DNA of 64,000 nt from JBCAXA01 sp039183535 (lineage in GTDB: Bacteria; Pseudomonadota; Gammaproteobacteria; Steroidobacterales; Woeseiaceae): positions 1 through 64,000 of the forward strand of contig JBCDBO010000008.1 of the NCBI GenBank assembly GCA_039183535.1. Reading direction: 5' to 3'. Shown here piece after piece: positions 33,766 to 43,900 of the stretch. Each line of letters begins with the position of its first letter. Within the stretch, counting starts at the first letter, position 1. Position numbers and translations under genes: made by a program. The notes beneath the pieces are model-generated. The model ran no database searches and was not told the DNA's origin. It saw only the letters and a list, made by a program, of their open reading frames with translations.

Positions 33766-36183
33766 TTACGCAAACAGCGCGCGGTGCCGGTTGGTGCCCT
33801 CATCTTGGGCTAAAAGCAACTCGCGATAATCGCTGGCGGACATCGGTTCACCAAACAGCAGGCCTTGTACGAAGTTGCAGTCCAAGGTCTGCAAAAAGCC
33901 GAGTTGCTCGGCCGTCTCGACACCTTCTGCGACGACGTCCATTTTAAGACTGCGGCCCATATCGATGATCGTCGCAACGATCGTTGCGTCATCAGTATCG
34001 ACGGCGGCGTTACGAACAAACGAGCGATCGATTTTCAAGGTCTGGATCGGGAACTGCTGCAGCGCGCTCAGCGAGCTGTAGCCCGTCCCGAAATCGTCGA
34101 TCGCCAAGTGCACGCCGAGTGCATACAGCTCATCGAGGATCCGTATGGTCTTATCGGGATCCTCCATCAACGTCGTTTCGGTGATCTCGAACTCGAAGCT
34201 GGTTGGTGACACCTTGGAGCGGCGGAATTGTTTGGCCGATTTGTCGACGAAGTGCGAGCGCCGCAATTGCTTTAGCGACAAGTTGACGGCGATTCGTCCC
34301 GGATCAGTGACATCGCGTTGCCACTCGCGATAATCCGCACAAACGCGCTCGAGAACCCATTCACCGATTTCGACGATCAGATTGGTCTCTTCTGCCAGCG
34401 GGATAAATTCCGATGGCATAACCAGCCCTCGCTCCGGTAGGTCCCAGCGTACTAGCGCTTCGGCACCGACCACACGGCCGTCCTTGAGGCTGTATTTCGG
34501 TTGGTAGTGCAACAGCAATTCGTTGCGTTCGAACGAGCGACGCAGTTTACTCTTCAGCATCAGTCGCTCGACCGCCGCTTCGTTCATGTCCGCCGTATAA
34601 ACCTCGTAGCGATTGCCGCCGGCTTTTTTGGCGTGGTAGAGCGCTGCGTCGGCATTGCGAATGAGGTCGATCACATTGCGTGCATCGGCCGGATACCAAG
34701 CGATACCCATGCTGGCCGTCATAAAGACCTCATGGCCTTGTACTTCGAACGGTTCCGCCAGCCCGTCGAGTGCCGTACGGGCCAGTTTTTTCACGCCTTC
34801 GCGATGTTGCCGCCCAGCCGGTAACTCGTCGAGAATAACGGCAAATTCATCGCCGGCTAGGCGTCCGACAACGCTCTTCTCGGGTAACTCGCGCGCCAAA
34901 CGCTGCGTTAGCGTTTCGAGGGCAGCATCGCCGGCTAGATGCCCGAATGTGTCATTGATGTCTTTGAATTGATCGACGTCGATATACAGCAGGGCGACGA
35001 CATGGCCCTCACGGCGCGCCCGCGCGATCGCACGCTGCAGTAAATGCTGGAACTGCATGCGGTTAGGTACTTTGGTCAACGCATCTATACGGGCCAAATA
35101 GCGTATGCGTTGTTCGGCACGTTTGCGTTCACGGATATTCTGCGCGGCGTAGATATGACCTTTGAACAATGGATTATCGGTACCGATAACCGATCCGGTC
35201 CACGACACGGGCACGGTCTCGCCAGTGCGAGTCACAAACAACGACTCGCGCGGTTTGCTGCCAAGCTCGCTGGATAAAAACTTGCCGCGGTGCGATTCGG
35301 CCACGACGGTATCGACCGAACGGCCGAGCAGTTCCTCTTCGGTGAAGCCGAGTAAGGTTGTCGTGGCGGCATTTATTCGGGCGATCGTGTTGTCGGGGCC
35401 GGTGACAATGACCGCGTCGTTCATGCTCGCCAAGACGCTGTCGACGTAGTCGCGCGAGATTGTTGTCTGGCGCAATTGGTCGCGCATTTCATTGAATGTT
35501 CGGGCGAGTTCGCCGAGTTCATCATCGCGTTCGACCGGCAATTGTTTGCCATAGTCGCCGGAGCTTATGCGTCGCGCTTGGTGTGTCAGCTGCGTAATCG
35601 GGCGTATTAGGCGTAACGCGGTCAGCCACGCAAGCGCTGCGCAACCGAGCAACATAACGAGCGTTGCGGCGCTGACCCAGATCGCGCCTTGCAGGCGGTA
35701 GCGTCGCTCGATGGCCGCTAACTCATTACTAAAGCTCTGCAACTCTTGGCGAACTGCCGCCGTTGAGAACTCGCCGCGCAACATTCCGCGGCGTTCGGAC
35801 TGGTAGATAACGTGGCGACTGGCAACCAACGCATTCTGTTCCCAGGTTGGCGCGGGCGCCGGTCCATCGACCACGGTGGGGCTGAACGATAAGTCGTTGA
35901 GTTCGGGATGTTCGGCGAGGGCATCGGCGATTAACGCGCCGATATCTTCGGTGGCTTCTGCAATCGGTCGGTCGAGTTCTCGCTCGAGCGACATCATGAC
36001 CGTCGCCGCTTGCTCCTCGAGCCGCGCTTTCAGAACAGCGTCGTTTTGATCGAGTCCGTAACTAACGAGTTCTTGGGTTAGCGCCGTGTAATTTTTGTAC
36101 AGCGCCAGCGAGACTGTGCAAATGATCGCCAACGCTAGCACTAGCGTGGCAAACAAATACTTTGGCAACAGACTCCGTGGCAT
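33766..36183 (-). CDS. HAMP-PAS-GGDEF-EAL protein (cyclic-di-GMP turnover)
   Basis: 805 residues. Two membrane helices (about 8-26 and 170-190) bracket a periplasmic sensor. HAMP, PAS (DYVDSVLASMNDAVIVTGPDNTIARINAATTTLLG region), GGDEF and EAL domains follow. The cyclase motif reads AGDEF instead of GGDEF, a tolerated but possibly weaker form. The phosphodiesterase part looks intact: EAL in GAEALVRWD, DDFGTGYSSLSAL, and KIDRSFV. Net phosphodiesterase activity is the likelier outcome (inference). Stands alone. Confidence 0.92.
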   Translation of the reverse strand: MPRSLLPKYLFATLVLALAIICTVSLALYKNYTALTQELVSYGLDQNDAVLKARLEEQAATVMMSLERELDRPIAEATEDIGALIADALAEHPELNDLSFSPTVVDGPAPAPTWEQNALVASRHVIYQSERRGMLRGEFSTAAVRQELQSFSNELAAIERRYRLQGAIWVSAATLVMLLGCAALAWLTALRLIRPITQLTHQARRISSGDYGKQLPVERDDELGELARTFNEMRDQLRQTTISRDYVDSVLASMNDAVIVTGPDNTIARINAATTTLLGFTEEELLGRSVDTVVAESHRGKFLSSELGSKPRESLFVTRTGETVPVSWTGSVIGTDNPLFKGHIYAAQNIRERKRAEQRIRYLARIDALTKVPNRMQFQHLLQRAIARARREGHVVALLYIDVDQFKDINDTFGHLAGDAALETLTQRLARELPEKSVVGRLAGDEFAVILDELPAGRQHREGVKKLARTALDGLAEPFEVQGHEVFMTASMGIAWYPADARNVIDLIRNADAALYHAKKAGGNRYEVYTADMNEAAVERLMLKSKLRRSFERNELLLHYQPKYSLKDGRVVGAEALVRWDLPERGLVMPSEFIPLAEETNLIVEIGEWVLERVCADYREWQRDVTDPGRIAVNLSLKQLRRSHFVDKSAKQFRRSKVSPTSFEFEITETTLMEDPDKTIRILDELYALGVHLAIDDFGTGYSSLSALQQFPIQTLKIDRSFVRNAAVDTDDATIVATIIDMGRSLKMDVVAEGVETAEQLGFLQTLDCNFVQGLLFGEPMSASDYRELLLAQDEGTNRHRALFA

Positions 36184-36444
36184 GGTGCAACCTACGCGGC
36201 GGCCGGTTCCGCTAGGGATGGCCGCCGATCAATGCTTGTTATTGTTATTAGTGGGCGACGTCATCTGTCCCCCTTGCTGTTCCCAAGTGTACCGCAGCCT
36301 GTCGGCGCAAGCGTGCGGTTTACCCTAACATCTGTCCGCAAATAGCGACGCCTGCTCGATTTTTTCGACCAAATGAACTGCGCTAAACCTCGAATAAGGT
36401 TACCATTTCCGCTGTTCCTGGTCGCGCTCGCCGAAGAGTTCACG

Positions 36445-37776
36445 ATGAGTCGAAAACGCGCCTTGATCGTCGATGATTCGCGCTCTGCGCGCATCGTTTT
36501 GCAGCGCATGCTGACAACGCATGAGCTCGACGTGGATATGGCCGAGTCGGCCGAGCAGGCGCTCGACTATCTCACTGAGCATCGTCCCGACGTCATTTTC
36601 ATGGATCACATGATGCCGGGCATGGACGGCTTTGAGGCCGTTCGGGCCATTAAGCGCAATCCGGAAACGGCCACCATTCCCATCATGATGTACACCTCGC
36701 AAGAGGGTGAATTGTACGTCGGCCAAGCGCGTGCTCTCGGCGCCGTCGGTGTTCTACCGAAGCAGATTGCTCCGGTTGAAGTCTCGCGCGTATTAAAGTC
36801 GCTCCGCTTGGTGCCGGGTGTCGATGACACGCCCGCTGAGCCAACAGCCGTCGACGGGTCAGCGACGAGTACCAATGATGAGGTGACCGATAGCGATTTG
36901 CGGGCGTGGATACAGGATTTATTCGCCGAGCAGCGCGCGGTGATTCGCCGCGATTTGCTGGACAGTTACGAGACGATCGCGGCTCGTGTTGTCGATGAGA
37001 TTTCCCCGGAGGCGGCGAACGACGACGAGACCGATGTCAGCGAGCCGCCAAGCATACCGCTCGGAATTGTGGCCTCACTCGCCTTGCTCGCCTTAGCGGC
37101 ACTCGCGTTTGCTTGGCTGTATTGGCGGGCCGAGTCGAATTGGCAACAAGCCGAGGCGATGATCGCCGAACTGACCAGCGAGCGGCAGACACTGCGCTCG
37201 CAAACCGCCGACGGCACGCTCGCGTTGCAGGAAGCGCTCAACGATGAGCGCGACACCTTGCAAGCCCGCTATCAGGCATCGCTCGACTTGATCGCTTGGG
37301 CATTTAACAACGGCAATCGCTACGGGTTTCAAGCGGTGCCCCTTGGCGATCGTTTCGCCGAGCGTCTCGCCGAGCTAATCGGTCGACTGGACGATATTGG
37401 TTTCGCCGGCAATATCATGATCGAAACCCACGTTGGTGACTTTTGTACCGTTACCAATGCCGACGGCGATATCATGTTGGCCCCACCGATCTTGCCTGTT
37501 GCGCAGTGTGAGGGGCGTGAGCTCGATATCGCGACCGCCGATCAACTCGGCTCGCAGCAATCCGTCGCGTTCGCTAATTTGATCGAGACCGTGGGTGAGC
37601 GTACGTCGGGGCGTATCACGGTCGGCGTTGTCACGCTGGCGAACACCGAGCCGCTACTACCGTACCCCAGCATCGGTTCTTCCAGCGCGGCTGCATGGAA
37701 TACCATCGCCCTTGCGAATCAGCGGATTGAGATTCGCCTGGCGGCGAATGAGGTAGAGCTCGAAGCTAAGCCGTAG
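36445..37776 (+). CDS. Receiver-domain protein with a C-terminal membrane anchor
   Basis: 443 residues. CheY-like receiver (1-~122) with Asp10/Asp11, phospho-acceptor Asp54 (IFMDHMMPGMDG), Thr84 and Lys106. Then comes an acidic linker, one membrane helix at about 205-227 (IPLGIVASLALLALAALAFAW), a coiled-coil and a ~170-residue C-terminal domain after the membrane. A receiver tethered to the membrane with an extracytoplasmic output-like domain is unusual. The terminal NQRIEIRL is faintly like the end of OmpA-type domains but I do not assign it. ATG 36445 is selected over 36373. Convergent with the bactofilin, 11-base overlap. Confidence 0.75.
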   Translation: MSRKRALIVDDSRSARIVLQRMLTTHELDVDMAESAEQALDYLTEHRPDVIFMDHMMPGMDGFEAVRAIKRNPETATIPIMMYTSQEGELYVGQARALGAVGVLPKQIAPVEVSRVLKSLRLVPGVDDTPAEPTAVDGSATSTNDEVTDSDLRAWIQDLFAEQRAVIRRDLLDSYETIAARVVDEISPEAANDDETDVSEPPSIPLGIVASLALLALAALAFAWLYWRAESNWQQAEAMIAELTSERQTLRSQTADGTLALQEALNDERDTLQARYQASLDLIAWAFNNGNRYGFQAVPLGDRFAERLAELIGRLDDIGFAGNIMIETHVGDFCTVTNADGDIMLAPPILPVAQCEGRELDIATADQLGSQQSVAFANLIETVGERTSGRITVGVVTLANTEPLLPYPSIGSSSAAAWNTIALANQRIEIRLAANEVELEAKP

Positions 37777-38164
37777 CGGACTTGGCGATCGGTTCGACGT
37801 TGCTAACGCTGCGTTTTTCCACGACCGTTTTCAGCTCGCCATCGACAATGGCACCGGGCTGAACGGAAATCGCGCCACCCGTAACCGTTCCTTCGATGCG
37901 GGCCGACGCTTCGATCTCGATGTTGCCGCTGGCCCGAACAGCACCAACGATTCGCCCTGCAACCACGACGTCACGTGCGGTTAGATTGCCGCGCCACATG
38001 CCATCCGGCGCAATAATCACCGAGGCATTGATATTGCTGTCACCAACGACCTCGCCGTGAATTTCTAGATCACGACTGCCGCTGATATCGCCGCGAATGG
38101 TCACACCATCGGCGATTAGGCTTACCGGTCCCTGCGTACGGACTGTCGAAATTCGTTTGCTCAT
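37766..38164 (-). CDS. Bactofilin
   Basis: 132-residue polymer-forming cytoskeletal protein. The core (about 10-110) is a series of short beta-helix turns: VTIRGDISGSRDLEIHGEV, SVIIAPDGMWRGNLTARDVV, GRIVGAVRASGNIEI, ASARIEGTVTG. Bactofilins form nucleotide-free filaments at membranes and scaffold cell-wall and shape proteins. The short charged tails are normal. Overlaps the convergent receiver gene by 11 bases. Confidence 0.92.
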   Translation of the reverse strand: MSKRISTVRTQGPVSLIADGVTIRGDISGSRDLEIHGEVVGDSNINASVIIAPDGMWRGNLTARDVVVAGRIVGAVRASGNIEIEASARIEGTVTGGAISVQPGAIVDGELKTVVEKRSVSNVEPIAKSATA

Positions 38165-38249
38165 GCGTCGGTCCCCACCATCGATGAGGACCTATCGTAC
38201 GTGAGCCCAGCCGACGGAATTGTGACCGGGTTGGCATTGCCACGTGTCG

Positions 38250-38660
38250 CTACCGCGGGTGGTAGCCGTAGCCGAGCTCGCGAATCCGCTCGAGTCGCCC
38301 GTCGCGAAACTCAAGCAAGCGCATGAAGCGCCGGGGGCCGAAGTTATACGTCAATTCGATAACCTCGACCTCGCGCGTTACTGGGCCGTAACCGGGCGTT
38401 ACGAGTTGACCTGATCGCGGATCGTGCCGGTAGACCCGCTGCGGACCGTTAAACACAGGAATGACCTCGCTAACCAGAATGGCACGCCGCGACTCGTTTT
38501 CGGGTTCGCCGCAACGAGCCAATACTTCGCCAATCGTCATTCCCTCAAGCACGAGCTTGCTACCGCAGCGCAGCGCCCAGGCATCCGACGGCGCGCCGAT
38601 ACCGATCGCCATGACGGCGACGGCAAAGAACGAGTACCCGTTAAATAAGCGCATCCGCAT
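38250..38660 (-). CDS. DUF2845-type secreted protein
   Basis: 136 residues. A hydrophobic signal segment (FFAVAVMAIGIGAPSDAWA) precedes LRCGSKLVLEGMTIGEVLARCGEPE, the start of the DUF2845 domain with two cysteines, then VIELTYNFGPRRFMRLLEFRDGRLERI. The family is periplasmic and of unknown function, often with a BLIP/SmpA-like small-domain fold. Confidence 0.75.
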   Translation of the reverse strand: MRMRLFNGYSFFAVAVMAIGIGAPSDAWALRCGSKLVLEGMTIGEVLARCGEPENESRRAILVSEVIPVFNGPQRVYRHDPRSGQLVTPGYGPVTREVEVIELTYNFGPRRFMRLLEFRDGRLERIRELGYGYHPR

Positions 38661-38780
38661 TGCGGTAGCATACCGATTTGCCCTTAACGATGCCTGAACC
38701 GATGCGTTCTAATAGCGCCTAGCGCGGCAACGGCCTATCCTTACCGACCTATCGCCGTCGCGAACGAGCGGATCGCAAGA

Positions 38781-40346
38781 ATGAGTACAGATTTTCGTGA
38801 CACGCTGCGGCGTCTCACCGATCAGGTCGATACGGCGGCGCTGGCGAATGGTCTCAAGGGCCTCGAGAAGGAATCGCTGCGCGCTACACCCGAGGGCGGA
38901 CTAGCGGGCACGCCGCACCCAGCCGGCCTCGGTTCTGCGTTGACTAACGATTTCATAACGACCGACTTTAGCGAAGCGCTGCTTGAGTTTGTTACGCCTG
39001 CTCGCAGTGACTTCGCGCTTACGCACCGATTCTTGGCCGATCTGCATCGGTTCGCCTATCAGCACGTCGGTTCTGAGTTACTGTGGCCAAACTCGATGCC
39101 GTGCCGCGTCGGCAGTGACGCCGAGATTCCTTTGGCGAATTACGGCTCGTCGAACGTTGGGACGATGAAAACCGTTTATCGGCGCGGACTCGGCGAGCGC
39201 TACGGCCGAATCATGCAGACGATCGCCGGTTTGCATTTCAACTACTCGATCGATTCGTCGCTATGGGCGCCCCTCGCCGCAATCGATGAAACGGCGGATG
39301 TCGATACGGCGCGTTCGTCGCGGTATTTGGGTTTGCTTCGTAATCATCGGCGCTACGGTTGGCTATTGTTGTATTTGTTCGGTGCATCACCGGCAATGTG
39401 TAAGAGTTTTATCGGCGCATCTGGCCGAGCGCTGCCCGAATTCGATGCCGATACGGTGTTTGAGCCGTATGCCACGTCGCTGCGAATGAGCGATCTTGGC
39501 TACAGCAACAAAACCCAAGCTCGGCTCGCCATTTCGCTCGATACCCTCGACGATTACGTGAGCGGACTGTGCCGGGCGATATCCACGCCGGAACCGTCGT
39601 ACGAAAAACTCGGCGTCAAAGTCGATGGTCGTTACCGGCAGCTCAACGCCAATGTGCTGCAAATCGAGAACGAGTATTACAGCCCGATGCGACCGAAGCG
39701 CGTTGCGCGTTCCGGCGAACGGCCGACGCTGGCGCTCGGCCGGGGCGGTATTGAGTATGTCGAGTTGCGCTCCGTTGATCTAAATCCGTTCGATCCGGTC
39801 GGGATAACTCCATCCGATGCGCGCTTTATCGAGTTGTTTCTGCTGTACTGCTTGTTAGAGCATTCGCCGATGCTCGACGACGAAGCGTTGGCGCGGGCCC
39901 AGAAAAATCAGACGCTGACGGCGACGTACGGTCGTGACCCAGGCCTCTTGTTGTATCGCGACGACGGACAGATTTTGATGACCGATTGGGGCTTACTGTT
40001 GACCGATCGTTTAGCGGTATTGGCTGAAGTGCTCGATGGACAAACGGGCAGCGACTTTTCGGCCGCCGTTGCGGCGCAACGATGTAAGCTCGACTCTGCC
40101 GAGCAGACGCCGTCGGCGCGCTTGATCGAAGCGATGGCGACGAGTGGGCAGAATTTTATCGACTTCAATTTGGCACTCGCCGAGACTCACCGAGACCGTC
40201 TCGGCGAGCAGCCGTTGGCGCCAGAAACTGCGCAGGCATTTGCAGCTGAGGCTTTGGCATCGGCCGAGCGGCAAGCTGCGATCGAAGCGGCCGATACGAT
40301 CAGTTTCGACGACTACTTAGCGCAGTACTTCGCTGATCCGTGCTAG
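38781..40346 (+). CDS. gshA: Glutamate-cysteine ligase
   Basis: First, rate-limiting step of glutathione synthesis. 521 residues, the length of proteobacterial class I GshA. The active-site start GLKGLEKESLR, then TNDFITTDFSEALLEFVTPA, PNSMPCRVGSDAEIPLANYGSSNVG, and GLHFNYSIDSSLW are strongly conserved. Its neighbours are unrelated, so it appears monocistronic. gshB is not in the window. Confidence 0.95.
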   Translation: MSTDFRDTLRRLTDQVDTAALANGLKGLEKESLRATPEGGLAGTPHPAGLGSALTNDFITTDFSEALLEFVTPARSDFALTHRFLADLHRFAYQHVGSELLWPNSMPCRVGSDAEIPLANYGSSNVGTMKTVYRRGLGERYGRIMQTIAGLHFNYSIDSSLWAPLAAIDETADVDTARSSRYLGLLRNHRRYGWLLLYLFGASPAMCKSFIGASGRALPEFDADTVFEPYATSLRMSDLGYSNKTQARLAISLDTLDDYVSGLCRAISTPEPSYEKLGVKVDGRYRQLNANVLQIENEYYSPMRPKRVARSGERPTLALGRGGIEYVELRSVDLNPFDPVGITPSDARFIELFLLYCLLEHSPMLDDEALARAQKNQTLTATYGRDPGLLLYRDDGQILMTDWGLLLTDRLAVLAEVLDGQTGSDFSAAVAAQRCKLDSAEQTPSARLIEAMATSGQNFIDFNLALAETHRDRLGEQPLAPETAQAFAAEALASAERQAAIEAADTISFDDYLAQYFADPC

Positions 40347-40362
40347 ATGACTGCGCGGGCGC

Positions 40363-41355
40363 TTACTCATCGGCGTAGATCGCTGTTGTTAACGTACCCG
40401 CCGCGTCGATTGAACCGCGGTACATACCCGCCGTGTTATGTTCCAACGCGATATTGCCGCTCGTATCGATTGCGATAATACCGCCGGTACCGCCAAGTTT
40501 GACCAGGCGATTGTGCACAACATCGTGTGCTGCGTTCTCAAGCTGGCGATCGGCGTAGCGCATTTGTGCGGCAATATCGTGGGCCACGGCGGCGCGAATG
40601 AAATACTCGCCATGCCCAGTCGATGAGACGGCGCACGTGTCGTTGTCGGCGTAAGTGCCGGCACCGATGAGCGGTGAGTCGCCGATTCGCCCGTAGCGCT
40701 TGTTGGTCATACCACCGGTCGACGTCCCTGCGGCAATGTTGCCATTTTTATCGAGCGCGACCGCGCCAACGGTGCCGAAGCGAAACTCTACGGGCGGCAC
40801 CGTCAACTGCGACGTCTGGCGGCGACGAGCACGTTCCAGTTGCTGCCAGCGATGCTCGGTGTAGAAATATTTTGCTGGCGTGAAGTCGAAGCCTTGGTCC
40901 AGTGCGAACTCCTCCGCGCCCGCGCCGGACAGCAAGACGTGCGGCGACTCATCCATGACTCGGCGAGCAAGCAAAATCGGGTTGCGGATGTGGCTGACAC
41001 CGGCCACGGCGCCGGCGTTGCGGTCGGCGCCGTCCATGATCGACGCATCGAGGGTGTTGTTGCCTCGATGCGTGAAGACCGCACCTTTGCCGGCGTTAAA
41101 AAACGGTGAGTCCTCGAGGACGACGATCGCTGCCGTTACCGCGTCGACAGCGCTGGCGCCGTTTTCGAGACGTTGGTGTCCGGCCCGCAACGCCGTTTCG
41201 AGTGTTAGTCGAATCTGTCGTTCTTGGTCAGCGCTGAGGTCGGCGCGCTCGATCGTACCGGCACCGCCGTGAATCGCGATCGCGATGTCGCCAGCGTCGG
41301 CATACGGAGCTACGCAAAGGGCAACACATAACGTTAGATATCGGAGTGCGTTCAT
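40363..41355 (-). CDS. Isoaspartyl peptidase/L-asparaginase, Ntn-hydrolase family
   Basis: 330 residues, exported: signal peptide MNALRYLTLCVALCVAPYADA, then IAIHGGAGTI, the family start. Autocleavage exposes the nucleophile Thr in FRFGTVGAVAL, and the substrate loop TSTGGMTNKRYGRIGDSPLIGAGTYAD is intact. Releases Asp from isoaspartyl dipeptides. ATG 41355 is chosen because the signal peptide begins there and it lies just past the protease stop; an ATG at 41391 would overlap that gene. Probably follows the metalloprotease in a transcript. Confidence 0.88.
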   Translation of the reverse strand: MNALRYLTLCVALCVAPYADAGDIAIAIHGGAGTIERADLSADQERQIRLTLETALRAGHQRLENGASAVDAVTAAIVVLEDSPFFNAGKGAVFTHRGNNTLDASIMDGADRNAGAVAGVSHIRNPILLARRVMDESPHVLLSGAGAEEFALDQGFDFTPAKYFYTEHRWQQLERARRRQTSQLTVPPVEFRFGTVGAVALDKNGNIAAGTSTGGMTNKRYGRIGDSPLIGAGTYADNDTCAVSSTGHGEYFIRAAVAHDIAAQMRYADRQLENAAHDVVHNRLVKLGGTGGIIAIDTSGNIALEHNTAGMYRGSIDAAGTLTTAIYADE

Positions 41356-41365
41356 GCACCCGAGT

Positions 41366-43702
41366 CTAACCGACCCGTCGGGAAGCGGCACGTCGGCGTC
41401 GGAACGGTCCGAGCGCGAGCGCCAACAATGCGATTAGCGACAAGCCGCCGGTGGCACCGCCGCCACCGCCGGAGTCGTTATTATTCGGTGGCGGATTGGT
41501 CGTCGTGGCGGCCGAAATCGTAATCGCCAGTGCTGTCGAGTTGTTCGCGCTGTCCGGGTCCGGGCTGCTCGCTGTGGCAGTTGCGTCAATGTCCCCACCG
41601 GTGGTGCTGACGGCCGACGTGCTTATGCCGACGCGACTATTGGCGCTCGATGCAATCGTGCCAAAGGTGCAACTAACGCTGTTGCCGTTCGTCGTGCAGT
41701 CGCTATTGTCGGTGCTGGAGATCGACAAACCGGCCGGTAACGTTACCGTTAGCGAGACGCCGTCCGCCGACGCCGGGCCGGCATTCGAGACCTCGGCGAA
41801 GTAGGTCGCTGTATCGCCCGTTTCCAATGCGTTTGGACCAGTGACGGTGACCGCTAGGTCGGCATCGACAAAGACCGGGTCGATAACCTCGACCGGACTT
41901 TGCACGGAGTTGTTATTGGTGTTTGGATCGAAGGCGTCGGAGCTGGCTGTCGCTGTAAGCGTCCCGCTGCCGAGCGTGGCACCGCGAACGACGATGTCGA
42001 AATTGAACGTGCTTTGACCGTTCAGTGTTGCTTGCCGGCAGGTTACGTTGCCACCATTCTCGCTGCACGGCGCTGGCACCGATTCAACGGTAAGTTCGGT
42101 CGGTATCGTCACGACGATCTCAGCGTTACTGGCTGGGTCGTTCGACAGGTTACGTAGCGTTGCGGTGACGGTCGCGTCGCTGCCCAAGCCAACTTGGGCG
42201 GGCGCAGCCAGCTCAGCGGCTGTGTCCACGACAGCTGTTATCGCGACGTTGACCGATGCGGTGTCGTTGCTGGCGTTTGCGTCGTCGGTCGTGACTGTCG
42301 TCGCCTCGATAACCGCGTTGCCGACAACCGCTGCTGTGAAGTCGAATGTAAACGACTCGCTGGCACCGGCCGCCAGTGACGGCAACGTGCAACTGGCGCC
42401 TGTCGGCAATGCCGGCGAGCAGCCGTTTGGCAGCGATGTCGTATCGAGCACCGCTTCTGCGGATGAGTCGACAGTAAGCGTCACTGAGCCGGCCGCGCTC
42501 GAGCCATTGTTGGTGACATCGACACGGCCCTGAAACGCGTTGCCGTTTTGTGCTTGCGATGGAAAACCGCGTAGTAACGGTAATACGTCGATCGGCTGGA
42601 TCGACGTTAAGCACGAGACTGTCGATATCTCCTGTTGAATCAGGTTGAGGCTACAAGCAGAGAACGTGCTGGAGCCATTGATAGACGGCGACATTAAGAA
42701 CCCGCCCGGTGTGGATTCGCAGGCCGAGCCGGCTTCGTTGTCGTGCGGCGCACCGAAGTTGTGCCCGAACTCGTGCGCACCTATCAAAGAGTCAACGGTT
42801 AGATTACGAACACCCTCGCTCAATGCTACGCCAAAGCGAAAACTACACAGCGCGGCGCGAAAAGCGATGCCGGCTGTCGAGCCGTTCAGATTACGCCCTG
42901 TGTACAAGTGCACAAGACCGAGTGGCCTGAGATCGTTTTGCTGAAACTTGAAATCGGCCAATTCGTCGAGTAGGTCGCCGGCTTCGTTGGTCGTGAACGG
43001 CTCGGTCGCAGCGTCAGTGATACGGGTCTCAACAACGTTTAACGTGACGCCAACTTGGTCTTGGAAAAAGCCGTCAATAATGTTGAGTCGGTCGAGCAGT
43101 GCGCCGGATGGGTCAGAGCGCCCATCGGCAAAGAACGAATCGCCAATGACCGCGATATCGATCGACTGCGTTGCGACTTCTTCCGCAACGAACTCAAGTT
43201 CGCTAGCAATCGCTTTTGCGGTGACGTTGAGGTCACGCGCTTTGCCAAACAGCATCGCGCTGTGGCCACAGGTCATCGTGTTTGCCGGTACGACGATGTC
43301 CTTCAGCGCATAGAACGCAATCGCATTGGTATCTGCGGCTAAGCCCAAATCGGCCGCCGGTTCCAAGGCGTAAAAGTCTTGACCATCATAGAGCAGTCCG
43401 CGCAGCTGTCCGCCGCGTTCGCTAACTCTGAGCCAGCTTTCTTCGTTGCCAGCAACACGACCTTTGTAAAGACGGGTTGCGCGCCCGTCGAGCTGTTCGC
43501 TGAGCTGTGTGTTCGGCTCGAGATCTAGTGACCAGACACGACCCGCTGCCGCGAATGTCATCCCTTGCCGACTGGGCTTTGCGGCGTCCCCTATCGATGG
43601 GGCATCGATCAAGTCGTATTTTGATAGCGTCACGTTCGCCTTTGCCGGCGAAGCGATCAGTACGAGCCCAACAAAAATAACGAAACTAAAGGAGCGGACC
43701 AT
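41366..43702 (-). CDS. Secreted reprolysin-like metalloprotease with DUF11 repeats and GlyGly-CTERM
   Basis: 778 residues. Signal peptide (1-22) and propeptide-like N-terminus, then an M12B-type zinc site HEFGHNFGAPHD (H310, E311, H314, H320, D321) with Met-turn FLMSPS. Three beta-sandwich DUF11/CARDB-like repeats (about 375-740) follow. The tail is Asn/Gly-rich (NNNDSGGGGGATGG), then a membrane span and RRRRA: the GlyGly-CTERM sorting signal, processed by rhombosortase on type II secretion substrates. Likely cell-surface or released protease. No rhombosortase gene is visible here. Confidence 0.88.
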   Translation of the reverse strand: MVRSFSFVIFVGLVLIASPAKANVTLSKYDLIDAPSIGDAAKPSRQGMTFAAAGRVWSLDLEPNTQLSEQLDGRATRLYKGRVAGNEESWLRVSERGGQLRGLLYDGQDFYALEPAADLGLAADTNAIAFYALKDIVVPANTMTCGHSAMLFGKARDLNVTAKAIASELEFVAEEVATQSIDIAVIGDSFFADGRSDPSGALLDRLNIIDGFFQDQVGVTLNVVETRITDAATEPFTTNEAGDLLDELADFKFQQNDLRPLGLVHLYTGRNLNGSTAGIAFRAALCSFRFGVALSEGVRNLTVDSLIGAHEFGHNFGAPHDNEAGSACESTPGGFLMSPSINGSSTFSACSLNLIQQEISTVSCLTSIQPIDVLPLLRGFPSQAQNGNAFQGRVDVTNNGSSAAGSVTLTVDSSAEAVLDTTSLPNGCSPALPTGASCTLPSLAAGASESFTFDFTAAVVGNAVIEATTVTTDDANASNDTASVNVAITAVVDTAAELAAPAQVGLGSDATVTATLRNLSNDPASNAEIVVTIPTELTVESVPAPCSENGGNVTCRQATLNGQSTFNFDIVVRGATLGSGTLTATASSDAFDPNTNNNSVQSPVEVIDPVFVDADLAVTVTGPNALETGDTATYFAEVSNAGPASADGVSLTVTLPAGLSISSTDNSDCTTNGNSVSCTFGTIASSANSRVGISTSAVSTTGGDIDATATASSPDPDSANNSTALAITISAATTTNPPPNNNDSGGGGGATGGLSLIALLALALGPFRRRRAASRRVG

Positions 43703-43900
43703 GCACGCGTCTCCTTATTAACAAGCAATAGCAGCGGCGGTGGCGCACAGCACGGCGTGACTATGGCCTATTTGCCAATAATGCTGGCGGATTTGGCAGT
43801 GGTGATTCGGACTTGGTTCACAGTTTGATTCACGACCGGTCGCGGTGTTCCCGACAACCTTCCATAATGTGGACTGTATTGTCTAGTGTGTTGATTTATC

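Noticed and set aside
33766..36183. AGDEF as proof of an inactive cyclase
   Set aside because: Ala at the first position is found in active cyclases, so inactivity cannot be stated from this alone.
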